Assembly: GCA_963666705.2 (NCBI GenBank)
Contig: CAXXKO010000009.1
Location: forward strand, 62,001-126,000
Reading direction: 5' to 3'
Source: G963666705 sp963666705
Lineage (GTDB): Bacteria; Pseudomonadota; Alphaproteobacteria; CADEGL01
Length of the DNA: 64,000 bases
The number at the start of each line of letters is the position of its first letter. Positions within the stretch are counted from its first letter, which is position 1. Both the position numbers and the translations under genes were made by a program. This document shows, in pieces, positions 34,346 to 43,642 of the stretch. The notes below the pieces were generated by a model that searched no databases, had not been told where the DNA came from, and worked only from the letters and a program-made list of their open reading frames with translations.

Positions 34346-35755
34346 TCAGCCGCCCACGAGGGGAGCCACCCCCAGGCGGTCCCGCCCGGTGCCGAGTGCG
34401 CGCTCGACGGCGAGGGCCAGTGCCAGGAGCCTCTCCTCCTCGCCATGGCCCATGACGAGCTGGAGCCCCACGGGCAGGCCGGCGGCGTCGAGCCCGACCG
34501 GGCGGGTGATGGCGATGAGGCCCAGCATATTCACCGGCACGGTGTTGCGCGGCATCTGGCGGTTGAGCCGCAGGTAGTCGTCCGTATCGGCGACCTCCTC
34601 CAGCTTCGGCGGGCTGACGACGGCCGTGGGCATCGCCAGCGCGCCCACCGCCGCCAGGCGCTCGCGCGCCGTGGCCGCTAGGCCCTGGGCGCGCCGCTGG
34701 CGTGAGATCATCTCGATGGCCGAAAGCCCCTCGATGCCTTTGATGCGGACGGCGATGATGGGATCGAGGAGGTCGATCCACGCGGGCAGCTCGTCATGGA
34801 GGAAGGCGGCGCATTCGGGCGCGACCAATCCGCCCGCGAAGTGCATATCGTAGCTCGCCTTCGCTTCCGGCAAGTCCATGGGCGCGAGGCGGACGCCCTT
34901 GTCGGCGAGCTCGCGAAGCGCGGATTCGACCGCCTCCACCACCCCCGGCGAGGCGTCTTGCCACGTGTAGTCGTTGGAAATCCCGAGGCTGAAGCCCGCG
35001 AGGTCGAAGCCATCGATTCGCTCGAGGAGCGCCTCCGGCCCGGCCCAGACCGGGTCGATGACGGCGAAGGCATGGGCCGCGTCGGCCACCGTGCGCGCAA
35101 GCACGCCGGGCGTATCCAGGGACGAGGCGAGGGGCACGATCCTGTCGGCCGACCAGCGGCCGATGCCGACCTTGAGCCCGACGATGCCGGCGAGGGTCGC
35201 CGGGATACGCACCGAGCCGGCGGTGTCGCTGCCCAGCGCGAAGATCGCCGAGCCCTCGATGACGCTCACCCCCGCCCCGCTCGAGGAGCCGCCGGGCACG
35301 CGATGATCCTTCGCGTCCCACGGGTTCCGCGGCGTGCCCCAGTGCGGGTTGGTGCCGAGGCCGCCGAAGGCGAACTCGACCGTGTGGGTCTTGCCGCTGA
35401 AGACGGCGCCATCGCGCCTGAGGGCCGCGACCACCGGCCCGTCGCACTCCCACTCGGGCGGCAGGCGCCGGGGCGTGCCGGCGAAGGTGGGGGTGCCGTC
35501 GAGCCCGTAGAGGTCCTTGACCGAGACCGGGATGCCGTGGACCGGCCCCGGCGCATGCCTCGCCGCCAGCGCCGCGTCCGCCGCCCGCGCCTGGGCGCGG
35601 AAACGCTCGGCGTCCCAAAGCTTATAGGCGTGGAGCGCTTCGCCGTAGCGCTCATGGCGCAGAATCGCCTCCTCCGCCACCGCCTCGGCGCTCACCGCCC
35701 CGGTGCCAAGGGCGGCGGCCAGCTCCGCGAGCGGTCGGTCGTATAGTTCGGTCAT
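34346..35755 (-). CDS. Amidase signature enzyme
   Basis: This 469-residue hydrolase of the amidase signature family has the Ser-cisSer-Lys triad in place: Lys80 (VSVKDLYGLDG), Ser157 (PGGSSSGAG) and nucleophile Ser181 (GSDTAGSVRIPA). It hydrolyses carbon-nitrogen bonds of an unknown amide. It is not likely to be GatA because the usual neighbours and C-terminal features are missing. It is 4 nt downstream of the ketopantoate reductase-like gene, so the two are co-transcribed with the dioxygenase gene. Confidence 0.88.
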   Translation of the reverse strand: MTELYDRPLAELAAALGTGAVSAEAVAEEAILRHERYGEALHAYKLWDAERFRAQARAADAALAARHAPGPVHGIPVSVKDLYGLDGTPTFAGTPRRLPPEWECDGPVVAALRRDGAVFSGKTHTVEFAFGGLGTNPHWGTPRNPWDAKDHRVPGGSSSGAGVSVIEGSAIFALGSDTAGSVRIPATLAGIVGLKVGIGRWSADRIVPLASSLDTPGVLARTVADAAHAFAVIDPVWAGPEALLERIDGFDLAGFSLGISNDYTWQDASPGVVEAVESALRELADKGVRLAPMDLPEAKASYDMHFAGGLVAPECAAFLHDELPAWIDLLDPIIAVRIKGIEGLSAIEMISRQRRAQGLAATARERLAAVGALAMPTAVVSPPKLEEVADTDDYLRLNRQMPRNTVPVNMLGLIAITRPVGLDAAGLPVGLQLVMGHGEEERLLALALAVERALGTGRDRLGVAPLVGG

Positions 35756-35759
35756 GGGA

Positions 35760-36677
35760 TCAGAACCCCGCCTCCTTCGCCCGCACCAGGTCGGCCACGG
35801 CCTCGTTCATCGGGGCGGGCACGCCGGCTTCGCGGCCGGCGGGGGGGATGGCGCCGTTGATGGCGTCGATCTCGCTCCGCCGCCGGGCCTGGTGGTCGAG
35901 CAGCATGGAGGGGTGGGCGTGGGGGATCTTGAGGCCGAAATCGTGGACATGGGCGACCGGGTCCTCGATGCGGACGGCGATGCCCTGGGCGCGGGCCACA
36001 CCGTGGGCCTCGGCCGCGCAGGTGCTGGCGACGCGCCAGGCGCCCGGGTCCGCGATCACCTGGCCGATTGTCAGCGCGGTGAGGGCGCAGGTTCCGCTGA
36101 ACGCGACGTTGCAGATCAGCTTCTCCCACACCATGCGCTGGATGTCGTCGTCGGTCTCGGTGCGGAAGCCGGCGGCGCGCCACAGCTCGGCCACCGCCGC
36201 GAGCGCCGGCGTGACGGGGCCTTCGACCTCGCCCAGGCGCACGAGCTCCCATCCGTTGTGATGGGCGCGGCCCGGCTTGAGGATGGAGGCGCCGAAGCCG
36301 CCCGCCACACCGATGGCCACATGGGCGCCGGGCAGCGCCGCGACGGCGCGGGCCGGCCCGCCGAGGCCGTTCTGGATGCTCAGGACGAGGGTCCCGGGCC
36401 CGACCATGGGCCGGGCGGCGGTGGCGGCGGCGGTCACGTTCATGGCCTTGGTCGCGATCACCACGAGCTCGCAGACCCCGGCCTCGGCCGCAACCGTGGT
36501 CGCGTTCAGGTGCACGGTGCGATCGCCGCTCGCCCCCTCGACGCGCAGGCCGTGCTCGCGCATGGCCTCGATATGCTCGGCCCACTGGTCGACGGCCCAG
36601 ACCTCGTTGCCAGCATCGGCGAGGAGGCCGGCATAGACCAAGCCCATGGCGCCGCAGCCGACGATGCCGATTTTCAT
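35760..36677 (-). CDS. Ketopantoate reductase (ApbA/PanE) family protein
   Basis: This 305-residue NADP-dependent reductase has an N-terminal Rossmann motif (GIVGCGAMGLVYAGLLADAG) and the C-terminal ApbA domain with the catalytic Lys in MVWEKLICNVAFSGTCALT and a later EIDAINGAI motif. The family reduces 2-oxo acids; many paralogues outside pantothenate synthesis act on other 2-oxo acids. Its position between a dioxygenase and an amidase gene, with 4-nt gaps on both sides, suggests a catabolic paralogue rather than biosynthetic panE. Confidence 0.83.
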   Translation of the reverse strand: MKIGIVGCGAMGLVYAGLLADAGNEVWAVDQWAEHIEAMREHGLRVEGASGDRTVHLNATTVAAEAGVCELVVIATKAMNVTAAATAARPMVGPGTLVLSIQNGLGGPARAVAALPGAHVAIGVAGGFGASILKPGRAHHNGWELVRLGEVEGPVTPALAAVAELWRAAGFRTETDDDIQRMVWEKLICNVAFSGTCALTALTIGQVIADPGAWRVASTCAAEAHGVARAQGIAVRIEDPVAHVHDFGLKIPHAHPSMLLDHQARRRSEIDAINGAIPPAGREAGVPAPMNEAVADLVRAKEAGF

Positions 36678-36681
36678 GGCG

Positions 36682-37683
36682 TCATCCGGCCAGGCGCTGG
36701 CGCGCCACGTGGGGGGCGTAGAGGTTGAGGATGGTGGGCCCCGCCCAGCGCGTCTCGTGGGCGTGGAGCCACATGCGCGCGAGGTGGCGGCGGTGGCGCG
36801 CGTCGTCGCGGTAGTGCGCGCGCGAATGCAGGACGGCGTAGTTGTTGACGAGCTGGACGTCGCCCGGCGCCAGGTCCATGGCGAGCTGCATCTCCGGGCG
36901 CGCCGTCACCGCGTCGAGCGCATCGAGCGCCTCGACCTCGCGCGCCTCGAGCGTCACCCCCTCGCGCACGGCCCAGTCGATGGGGTTGCGGTTGTAGCAG
37001 CAATGCAGGAGGCCGCCATGGGCCGCGAAGACGGGGATGCGTGCCGCCGAGACCGGGGGCTCGCCCGGCGCCTCCTCGCCGCGGCGATGGTGGTGGAAGC
37101 CGCGTCGGTAGACATCCATGAGGTCCGGCCGCTCGGCGAGCAGCCGGTTATGGACGGCCGCCCCGCTGACCAGCACCGACTGTCCCCCCTCGGCCGCCGT
37201 GCCGAGGCAGAGGAGGGCCGCGATATCGGCGCCGTCGGTGTGGAAGGGCAGGCGCTCGCTGGAGCCGTAGCCGCGCGTGCGGTGGTCGTAGGGCAGGCCC
37301 TCGTCGCGCACGTCGATGATGCGGTCGCCCTTGTGGGTCTGCTCGACGATCCGCCCCAGGTGGGCGGCGAGGCCGGCATAGGCGAGGAGGCTTTCCTCGT
37401 ACGAATAGCGCCCGACGGGGAAGCCGGAGAGGACGGCGAAGCCGCGCCCGCCCTCCAGGTCCTCGAGGGCGGCCGCGAGATGAACGCTGGCCTCGGGCAG
37501 CGGGAAATCCGCTTTGGCGATGTCCCAGTAGGCGAGGCCACGCGCGCGCACCCCGCGCATGGCATCGTCGATCTCCGCCAGCATGGTATCGGTCAAAGCG
37601 CGCGCCCAGGCGCGTGGCCGGGGAAAGTCGGACGCTTCCCAGACGTGGGGACCGGTAACGGGCGCGGGCTCGATCGCTGACAT
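36682..37683 (-). CDS. TauD/TfdA-family 2-oxoglutarate dioxygenase-like protein
   Basis: This 333-residue protein has the clavaminate synthase/TauD fold. The iron ligands are in LPFHTDGAD (His148, Asp150) and probably His286 in NNYAVLHSRAHYRD, followed by the Arg of RMWLHA for 2-oxoglutarate or a related group. Several family members hydroxylate or cleave osmolytes and other small organics. It is the first gene of a three-gene operon ending with the amidase. A GGGACGG-like ribosome binding site is weak; ATG at 37683 was chosen over upstream codons because the protein then starts just before the conserved region. Confidence 0.82.
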   Translation of the reverse strand: MSAIEPAPVTGPHVWEASDFPRPRAWARALTDTMLAEIDDAMRGVRARGLAYWDIAKADFPLPEASVHLAAALEDLEGGRGFAVLSGFPVGRYSYEESLLAYAGLAAHLGRIVEQTHKGDRIIDVRDEGLPYDHRTRGYGSSERLPFHTDGADIAALLCLGTAAEGGQSVLVSGAAVHNRLLAERPDLMDVYRRGFHHHRRGEEAPGEPPVSAARIPVFAAHGGLLHCCYNRNPIDWAVREGVTLEAREVEALDALDAVTARPEMQLAMDLAPGDVQLVNNYAVLHSRAHYRDDARHRRHLARMWLHAHETRWAGPTILNLYAPHVARQRLAG

Positions 37684-37751
37684 GACGGGCGAAGGATACC
37701 GCCGTCCCGTGAAGCGCGCCACCGCTCATGACGCCGCCGGTAGGCGGGGTG

Positions 37752-39260
37752 CTAGCGCCGGACTCGCAGCAGCAGGACCAGCGGCAGCACCCCGAGGCCG
37801 ACCACGGCGCTCACGAAAAAGGCGTTGTTGAAGGCGATCATGGTGGCCTGGCGCTCGATCTCCGCGCTCAGCGCCGCGAGGTCCGCCTGTTGGCCCAAAT
37901 CCCAGGCCTGTCCCGGCGTCTCGGACCGGAACAGCTCGTTGAACGGGGAGACATGCGCCGTCAGGGATGCGTGGCTGGCTTGGCTGAACCGGCCCACCAG
38001 GTTGAAGATCAGGGTCGCGCCGATGGCGATGCCGAGGCTGTTCACCAGATGGAAGAAGGACATGCCTTCGGTCCTGAGCCCTGTGGGCAGGGTCGAGAAA
38101 GCCACGGCGCTGATGGTCACGAAGGGCACGCCCGAGCCGATGCCTTGGAGGATCATGGCCCAGGTGATGTCCCACCAGCCCACGTCCTGGTTCCAGCCCG
38201 ACATGGCCCATTGCGGGGCCATGAGGCAGAGGAAGCCGAACAGGACGAGGATCCGCGGATCGACCCTGTCCACGAGGCGGGCGATGACCGAGACGCCGAT
38301 GATGACACCGAACGCGCGCATGCTGATGAGCAGGCCGATGTTGCGCAGGGGATACCCCATGACCCCGTTCAACAGCAGCGGCAGGACGAAGAGCGGCAGG
38401 AAATTGTACATGCCATGGAAGAACATCAGGGTGACGGCAACGACGTAGTTGCGGTCCCTGAGCAGGCGCGAATCGAGAAACGGCCTGCGGGTGGTCATGC
38501 TGTGGACGACGAATACGTAGAGCCCGCCCAGGGTGATGGCGCCGAGGACGACGATCTCGGTCGAGGCGAACCAGTCCAGGCGCTCGCCCCGGCTGAGCAT
38601 CAGGGTCGTGGCGCCGATGAATATGGTAAGGGCGCCGAAGCCGACCCAGTCGAGCGGCCGCTCCGCCTCGCGCGGCGTCTCGGGCAGGAACACCCAGCTC
38701 ACGACGCCGGACGCGAGGCCGGTGGCGGCGATGACGTAGAACACGGAAGGCCAGCCGAAGAATTCGACCAGATAGCCGCCCGCGAAGGGGCCGAGGAAGG
38801 AGCCCCAGAGCGAACCAAGCGCCCAGAGCGAGATGGCGATGCCCTGTTTCTCGCGTGGGAAGGCATCGACGGCGATGGCCTGGCCGAGGGGGGAGAGCGG
38901 GGCCGCGAACAGGCCCTGGAGCGCCCGCGCCAGGACCTCGGTCAGGAGGTCGTCGGCGAGGCCGCAGAAGACCGAGCTCAAGGTAAAGCCCGCAATGCAG
39001 ATCAGGAAGACGCGGCGGCGGCCGAACCTGGCGCTGAACCAACCGGCCACCGCCATGGTCAGGGTCGCGGCGACGATGAAGGACGTGACCACCCAGGCGA
39101 TCTGGTCGGGCGCGGCCGAGAAGGCGCCCTGCATATGCGGCAGCGCCATGCCGATGGCGCCGAGCGCGAACACGTAGATGAGCCCACCCGCGGTGCCGGC
39201 GGCCAGCATCATCCAGCGCCGGACGCCGGTCGGCGGCGACAGGGTGGGTGCCATCGTCAT
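37752..39260 (-). CDS. DHA2-type MFS transporter 1 (EmrB/QacA family)
   Basis: This 502-residue transporter has 14 predicted helices of the drug:H+ antiporter DHA2 family. Diagnostic segments are DQIAWVVTSFIVAATLTMAV, motif A GWFSARFGRRRVFL, motif C-like GPFAGGYLVEFFGWPSVFYV and a C-terminal loop WDLGQQADLAALSAEIERQ. It is the most diverged of three tandem copies. It lies 310 bp downstream of copy 2, with a small dyad between them. No membrane-fusion (EmrA) partner is adjacent, so it may act alone. Confidence 0.88.
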   Translation of the reverse strand: MTMAPTLSPPTGVRRWMMLAAGTAGGLIYVFALGAIGMALPHMQGAFSAAPDQIAWVVTSFIVAATLTMAVAGWFSARFGRRRVFLICIAGFTLSSVFCGLADDLLTEVLARALQGLFAAPLSPLGQAIAVDAFPREKQGIAISLWALGSLWGSFLGPFAGGYLVEFFGWPSVFYVIAATGLASGVVSWVFLPETPREAERPLDWVGFGALTIFIGATTLMLSRGERLDWFASTEIVVLGAITLGGLYVFVVHSMTTRRPFLDSRLLRDRNYVVAVTLMFFHGMYNFLPLFVLPLLLNGVMGYPLRNIGLLISMRAFGVIIGVSVIARLVDRVDPRILVLFGFLCLMAPQWAMSGWNQDVGWWDITWAMILQGIGSGVPFVTISAVAFSTLPTGLRTEGMSFFHLVNSLGIAIGATLIFNLVGRFSQASHASLTAHVSPFNELFRSETPGQAWDLGQQADLAALSAEIERQATMIAFNNAFFVSAVVGLGVLPLVLLLRVRR

Positions 39261-39570
39261 GGCACGGGCGCCGCCACGGCCCGTTGGGCGGTGCGGGCGA
39301 GCGTCAAGCCAACCTTCCTCACCAAAGAGCGCCGCGGGAGGGTGGCAGGCCGCCGGGCCCCGCCCACGGATTCGCCCGCCGACTCTCGGGTTCATTGAAA
39401 CCCGGGTCAAGCGCCGGGGCTTGGCCTGCTTTAGCGCTCAGCAGGGCGTCCGCTATCGGCGATAACTCGTGCGACCCTCACCCTTCGACAAGCTCAGGGT
39501 GAGGTCCTCATGCGGAGCTTGTCGAAGTATGAGGGCCGGGTGGGTGGTCCTCGATCAATGCGATCCAATG
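39261..39570. other. Intergenic region between MFS copies 1 and 2
   Basis: This 310-bp region holds no gene. It contains a 61-bp dyad (39475-39535) and otherwise ordinary GC-rich sequence. A short segment after the MFS2 stop resembles coding sequence only in the shadow frame. Confidence 0.5.
39475..39535. repeat. Inverted repeat around CTTCGACAAGCTC
   Basis: Two 21-nt arms (CCCTCACCCTTCGACAAGCTC and the complement of GAGCTTGTCGAAGTATGAGGG) pair with 2 mismatches around a 19-nt loop that repeats AGGGTGAGG. This is a widespread intergenic repeat type in GC-rich proteobacteria. Confidence 0.7.
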
Positions 39571-41073
39571 CTAACGCCGAACCCGCAGCAGCAGAATCAG
39601 GGGCAGCACCGCGACGCCGATAACGGCGCTCACGTAAAAGGCGTTGGTGAAGGCGACCATGGTGGCCTGGCGTCCGATCTCGGCACTCAGGGCGGCAAGA
39701 TCGCCCGCCTCGGCCAGGTTCCACGACTGGCCCGGCGCCGCGCCCCGGAACGCCTCGTTGAACGGGGAGACGTGCGCGGTCAAGGATGCGTGGCTGGCCT
39801 GGCTGAACCGGGCCACCAGGTTGAAGATCAGGGTGGCGCCCATGGCGATGCCGAGGCTGTTCAACAAGTGGAAGAAGGACATGCCCTCGGTCCTGAGGCT
39901 CGTGGGCAAGGTCGAGAAGGCGACGGTGCTGATAGCCACGTAGGGGACGCCTGAGCCCACGCCCTGGAGCATCATGGCCCAGGTGATGTCCCACCAGCCC
40001 ACGTCCTGGTTCCACCCCGACATGGCCCATTGCGGAGCGATGAGGCAGACGAAGCCGAACAGGACCAGGATGCGCGGATCGATCCTGTCCACGAGGCGTG
40101 CGATGATCGCGACACCGATGACGATTCCGATCGAGCGCATGCTGATCAAGACGCCGATGGTGCGCAGGGGATAGCCCATGACCCCGTTCAGCAGCAGGGG
40201 CAGGACGAAGAGCGGCAGGAAGTTGTACATGCCCTGGAAGAACGTCAGGGCGATGGCGACGACGTAGTTGCGGTCCCGGAGCAGCCGCGTATCGAGGAAC
40301 GGGTGCCCGGTGGTCAGGCTGTGGACGATGAAGACATAGAGGCCGCCCAAGGTGATGACGCCGAGCACGACGATCTCGGTCGAGGCGAACCAGTCCAGGC
40401 GCTCGCCCCGGCTGAGCATCAGGGTCAAGGCACCGATGAAGATGGTGAGTGCGCCGAAGCCGATCCAGTCGAGCGGCCGCTCCGTCTCGCGCGGGGTCTC
40501 GGGCAGGAACACCCAGCTCAAGACCCCGGACACGACGCCCGCGGCGGCGATGACGTAGAAGACGGACGGCCAGTCGTAGAACTCGACCAGGTAGCCGCCC
40601 GCGAATGGCCCGAGGAAGGAGCCCCAGAGCGCGCCGAGCGACCACAGCGAGGTGGCGAAGCCCTGGCGCCCGCGCGGAAACGCGTCGATGGCGATGGCTT
40701 GGCCGAGCGGCACGAGCGGCGCCGCGAACAGGCCCTGAAACGCCCGGGCCACGACTTCGGTCATGAGGTTGCCGGCGAGGCCGCAGAAGACCGAGCTCAG
40801 GGTAAAGCCCGCGATACAAATGAGGAAGATCCGGCGGCGGCCGAACCTGGTGCTGAACCACCCGGCCACCGCCATGGTCAGGGTGGCGGCGACGATGAAG
40901 GAGGTGACCACCCAGGCGATCTGGTCGGGTGCGGCCGAGAAGGCGCCCTGCATGTGCGGCAGTGCCATGCCGATGGCGCCGAGCGCGAACCCGAAGATGA
41001 GCCCACCCGCGATCCCGGTGGCCAGCATCATCCACCGCCTGACGCCGGTCGGCGGCGACAGGGTGGGCGCCAT
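39571..41073 (-). CDS. DHA2-type MFS transporter 2 (EmrB/QacA family)
   Basis: This 500-residue transporter of 14 helices is very similar to MFS 1 along most of its length (MALPHMQGAFSAAPDQIAWV, LSRGERLDWFASTEIVVLG) but shares its C-terminal loop GAAPGQSWNLAEAGDLAALS with MFS 3 almost exactly. That mosaic pattern suggests gene conversion among the three copies. ATG at 41073 is used here; a TTG two codons earlier would mirror the N-terminus of MFS 1. It is 26 nt after MFS 3, so co-transcription is likely. Confidence 0.88.
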   Translation of the reverse strand: MAPTLSPPTGVRRWMMLATGIAGGLIFGFALGAIGMALPHMQGAFSAAPDQIAWVVTSFIVAATLTMAVAGWFSTRFGRRRIFLICIAGFTLSSVFCGLAGNLMTEVVARAFQGLFAAPLVPLGQAIAIDAFPRGRQGFATSLWSLGALWGSFLGPFAGGYLVEFYDWPSVFYVIAAAGVVSGVLSWVFLPETPRETERPLDWIGFGALTIFIGALTLMLSRGERLDWFASTEIVVLGVITLGGLYVFIVHSLTTGHPFLDTRLLRDRNYVVAIALTFFQGMYNFLPLFVLPLLLNGVMGYPLRTIGVLISMRSIGIVIGVAIIARLVDRIDPRILVLFGFVCLIAPQWAMSGWNQDVGWWDITWAMMLQGVGSGVPYVAISTVAFSTLPTSLRTEGMSFFHLLNSLGIAMGATLIFNLVARFSQASHASLTAHVSPFNEAFRGAAPGQSWNLAEAGDLAALSAEIGRQATMVAFTNAFYVSAVIGVAVLPLILLLRVRR

Positions 41074-41099
41074 GGTCAAGGCACGGGTCCTGCCACGGT

Positions 41100-42608
41100 C
41101 TAGCGCCGGACCCGCAGCAACAGGATCAGGGGCAGGACGGCGAGGCCCATGACGGCGCTCAGGTAGAAAGCGTTGGTGAAGGCGATCATGGTGGCCTGGC
41201 GCCCGATCTCGGCGCTCAAGGCCGCGAGGTCGCCGGCCTCGGCCAGGTTCCACGACTGGCCCGGCGCCGCGCCCCGGAAGGCCGGGTTGAACGGGCTCAC
41301 ATGTGCGGTCAGCTCCTCGTGACTGGTTTGCCGGTAGCGGCCCACGAGATTGAACATGAGCGCGGCACCGATGGCGATGCCGAGGTTGGTCACGAGATGG
41401 AGGAACGACATGCCCTCGGTCCTGAGCCGCGCGGGCAGGGTCGTGAAGGCCACGGTGCTGATGGCGATGTAGGGGACGCCGGAGCCGATGCCCTGCAGGA
41501 CCATGGCCCAGGTGATGTCCCACCAGCCCACGTCCTGGTTCCACTCCGACATGGCCCATTGGGGCACGATGAGGCAGATGAAGCCGGCGAGGATGACGAT
41601 TCGCGGATCGAACCGATCCACGATGCGCGCGATCACGAGGACGCCGAACAGGACCCCGGCCGAGCGCGTGGACAGGAGCAGGCCGATCGTCGCCAGGGGA
41701 TAGCCCATGACGTCGTTCAGGAGCAGGGGCAGGACGAAGAGCGGCAGGAAGTTGTACCCGCCGTAAATGAACACCAGGAGGATTGAGAGGACGTAGGTCC
41801 GGTCGGTGAGGAGGCCCGTATCGATGAAGGGGCGGCGCGTGGTCAGGCTATGGACCACGAAGATGTAGAGCGCGCCGGCGGCGACGACGGTCGTCATGAC
41901 GATCTCGGTCGAGGCGAACCAGTCGAGGCGCTCGCCCCGGTTGAGCATCAGGGTCAGGGCGCCGATAGCCACCGTCAAGGCAACGAAGCCGACCCAGTCG
42001 AGGCGCCGCTCGGGCTCGAGCGGCGTCTCGGTCAGGGCGACCCAGCTGCACAGCCAGGAGAGGGCGCCGAGTGGCACGATCACGTAGAACACCCACGGCC
42101 AGCCGAAATGCTCGACGATATAGCCGCCGGCGAGGGGGCCGAGGAAGGTGCCCCAGAGCGCGCCCATGGCCCACACGGAGGTGGCGAAGCCCTGGCGCTC
42201 GCGCGGGAAGGCGTCGATGGCGATGGCCTGGCCGAGGGGTGCCAAGGGCGCGCCGAAAAGACCCTGGAGGGTGCGGGCGACGACCTCGTTGGTGAGGTTT
42301 TCGGCCATGCCGGCCAGGACCGAGGCGGCGGTGAAGCCGACGATGCAGATGAGGTAGACGCGCCGCCGGCCGAAGCGGGTGCTGAGCCAGCCGCTGCAGG
42401 CCATGACCAGGGTCGAGGCGACGACGAAGGCGGTGACGACCCAGGCGATCTGGTCGGGCGCGGCGGAGAAGGCGCCCTGCATATGGGGCAGCGCCATGCC
42501 GGCGGCGGAGATGGCGAAGACATAGATGAGCGTCCCGGCGATCCCGGACGCCATCACCATCCATTGCCGCGGGCCGGTCGGCGGCGCGGCGATGGGCGCG
42601 ACGGTCAT
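41100..42608 (-). CDS. DHA2-type MFS transporter 3 (EmrB/QacA family)
   Basis: This 502-residue transporter is first in the tandem array. It keeps the family marks (AAPDQIAWVVTAFVVASTLV, GWLSTRFGRRRVYLICIVG, SRGERLDW-like LNRGERLDWFASTEIV) and differs from copies 1 and 2 mainly in helices 4-7. Substrate is unknown; such pumps export hydrophobic toxins or siderophore-like compounds. It starts about 190 bp upstream of the Liv-type ATPase stop, with no visible terminator between them. Confidence 0.88.
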   Translation of the reverse strand: MTVAPIAAPPTGPRQWMVMASGIAGTLIYVFAISAAGMALPHMQGAFSAAPDQIAWVVTAFVVASTLVMACSGWLSTRFGRRRVYLICIVGFTAASVLAGMAENLTNEVVARTLQGLFGAPLAPLGQAIAIDAFPRERQGFATSVWAMGALWGTFLGPLAGGYIVEHFGWPWVFYVIVPLGALSWLCSWVALTETPLEPERRLDWVGFVALTVAIGALTLMLNRGERLDWFASTEIVMTTVVAAGALYIFVVHSLTTRRPFIDTGLLTDRTYVLSILLVFIYGGYNFLPLFVLPLLLNDVMGYPLATIGLLLSTRSAGVLFGVLVIARIVDRFDPRIVILAGFICLIVPQWAMSEWNQDVGWWDITWAMVLQGIGSGVPYIAISTVAFTTLPARLRTEGMSFLHLVTNLGIAIGAALMFNLVGRYRQTSHEELTAHVSPFNPAFRGAAPGQSWNLAEAGDLAALSAEIGRQATMIAFTNAFYLSAVMGLAVLPLILLLRVRR

Positions 42609-42800
42609 GGGAAACGCCGCGCGCGTACGCCGGTGGGGGCTGCTCCGGGCGCGACCGGGCGCGCGATGCACGAGTCAACCTGCAAGACCATGGGGCCTCA
42701 CGAGATCGGACAGCCGCGACCCGCGCGGCTCGGAGCGGGACTGTCAGTTCGTTTCGCATGCAGGTCAAGCGGATGTTCGGCCGGCGCCGACGGCGCGGTA

Positions 42801-43640
42801 TCACCCGCCGAGGAAGAGGCGGCCCACTTCCGGGTTCTCGAGCAGCGCGTCGCCCGAGCCGGCGAGCACCACCCGGCCCGAGACCAGCACATAGCCGATC
42901 TCGGCGAACTCGAGGCCCTTCTTGGCGTTCTGCTCCACCAGGATGATGGTCTTGCCCTCGGCGGCCTTGAGGTCCGCCAGGATCTCGAACACCTGGTCGA
43001 TGAAGCGCGGCTCCAGGCCGATCGAGGGCTCGTCCACCAGCAGCACCTTGGGCGCCATGATGAGGGCGCGGGAGATTTCGAGCAATCGTCGCTCGCCGCC
43101 CGAGAGCACCCCGGCCCGCTCGCCCCGGCGCTTGGCCAGCCGCTCGTACTTGCCCAGCACGCGCTCGGCCGCCTCGCGCGCGTCGTCGGGGCGGTCCAGG
43201 AGGTAGCCGCCCATGATCAGGTTCTCCTCCACCGTCATGTCGGGGAAGACCGAGTTGTCCTGCAGGATATAGGCGATGCCGGCGCGCTTGAGCTTGTCCT
43301 TGGGCGTGAGGCGCGTGACCTCGGCGCCGGCGACGGCGATGCGCCCGCCCATCACGTCGGCGAAGCCGAAGATCGAATGCAGCACCGTGGACTTGCCCGC
43401 CCCGTTGGGCCCGATGAGGCAGAGCGACTGGCCCGCGCCGGCGAACAGGTCGATGCCGTGCAGGATTTCCATGCGGCCGTAGCCTGCGGAAAGCGCTGTC
43501 ACCTCGACCAGCGGGTCGTCGTGCGCGAGCGCCCGCAGGTCCGCCTGAGCGGGGCCGGACTCGGCCAGGGCCCCGGCGGCGCGCGCCACCGCGTCGACGG
43601 AGAGGACGGGCCGGTCGCCCCCGTTCGTCCCCGCCGCCAT
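42801..43640 (-). CDS. Branched-chain amino acid ABC transporter ATP-binding protein (LivF-type)
   Basis: This 279-residue ATPase has a Walker A motif GPNGAGKST, the signature LSGGERRLLEISRAL, a Walker B VLLVDEPSIGLEP and the LivF end IILVEQNAKKGLEFAEIGYV. The first 45 or so residues (MAAGTNGGDRPVLSV onward, Ala/Gly-rich) are an extension absent from standard LivF, although no better start is evident. It is last in the livJ-H-M-G-F order. Confidence 0.9.
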   Translation of the reverse strand: MAAGTNGGDRPVLSVDAVARAAGALAESGPAQADLRALAHDDPLVEVTALSAGYGRMEILHGIDLFAGAGQSLCLIGPNGAGKSTVLHSIFGFADVMGGRIAVAGAEVTRLTPKDKLKRAGIAYILQDNSVFPDMTVEENLIMGGYLLDRPDDAREAAERVLGKYERLAKRRGERAGVLSGGERRLLEISRALIMAPKVLLVDEPSIGLEPRFIDQVFEILADLKAAEGKTIILVEQNAKKGLEFAEIGYVLVSGRVVLAGSGDALLENPEVGRLFLGG

Positions 43641-43642
43641 GT

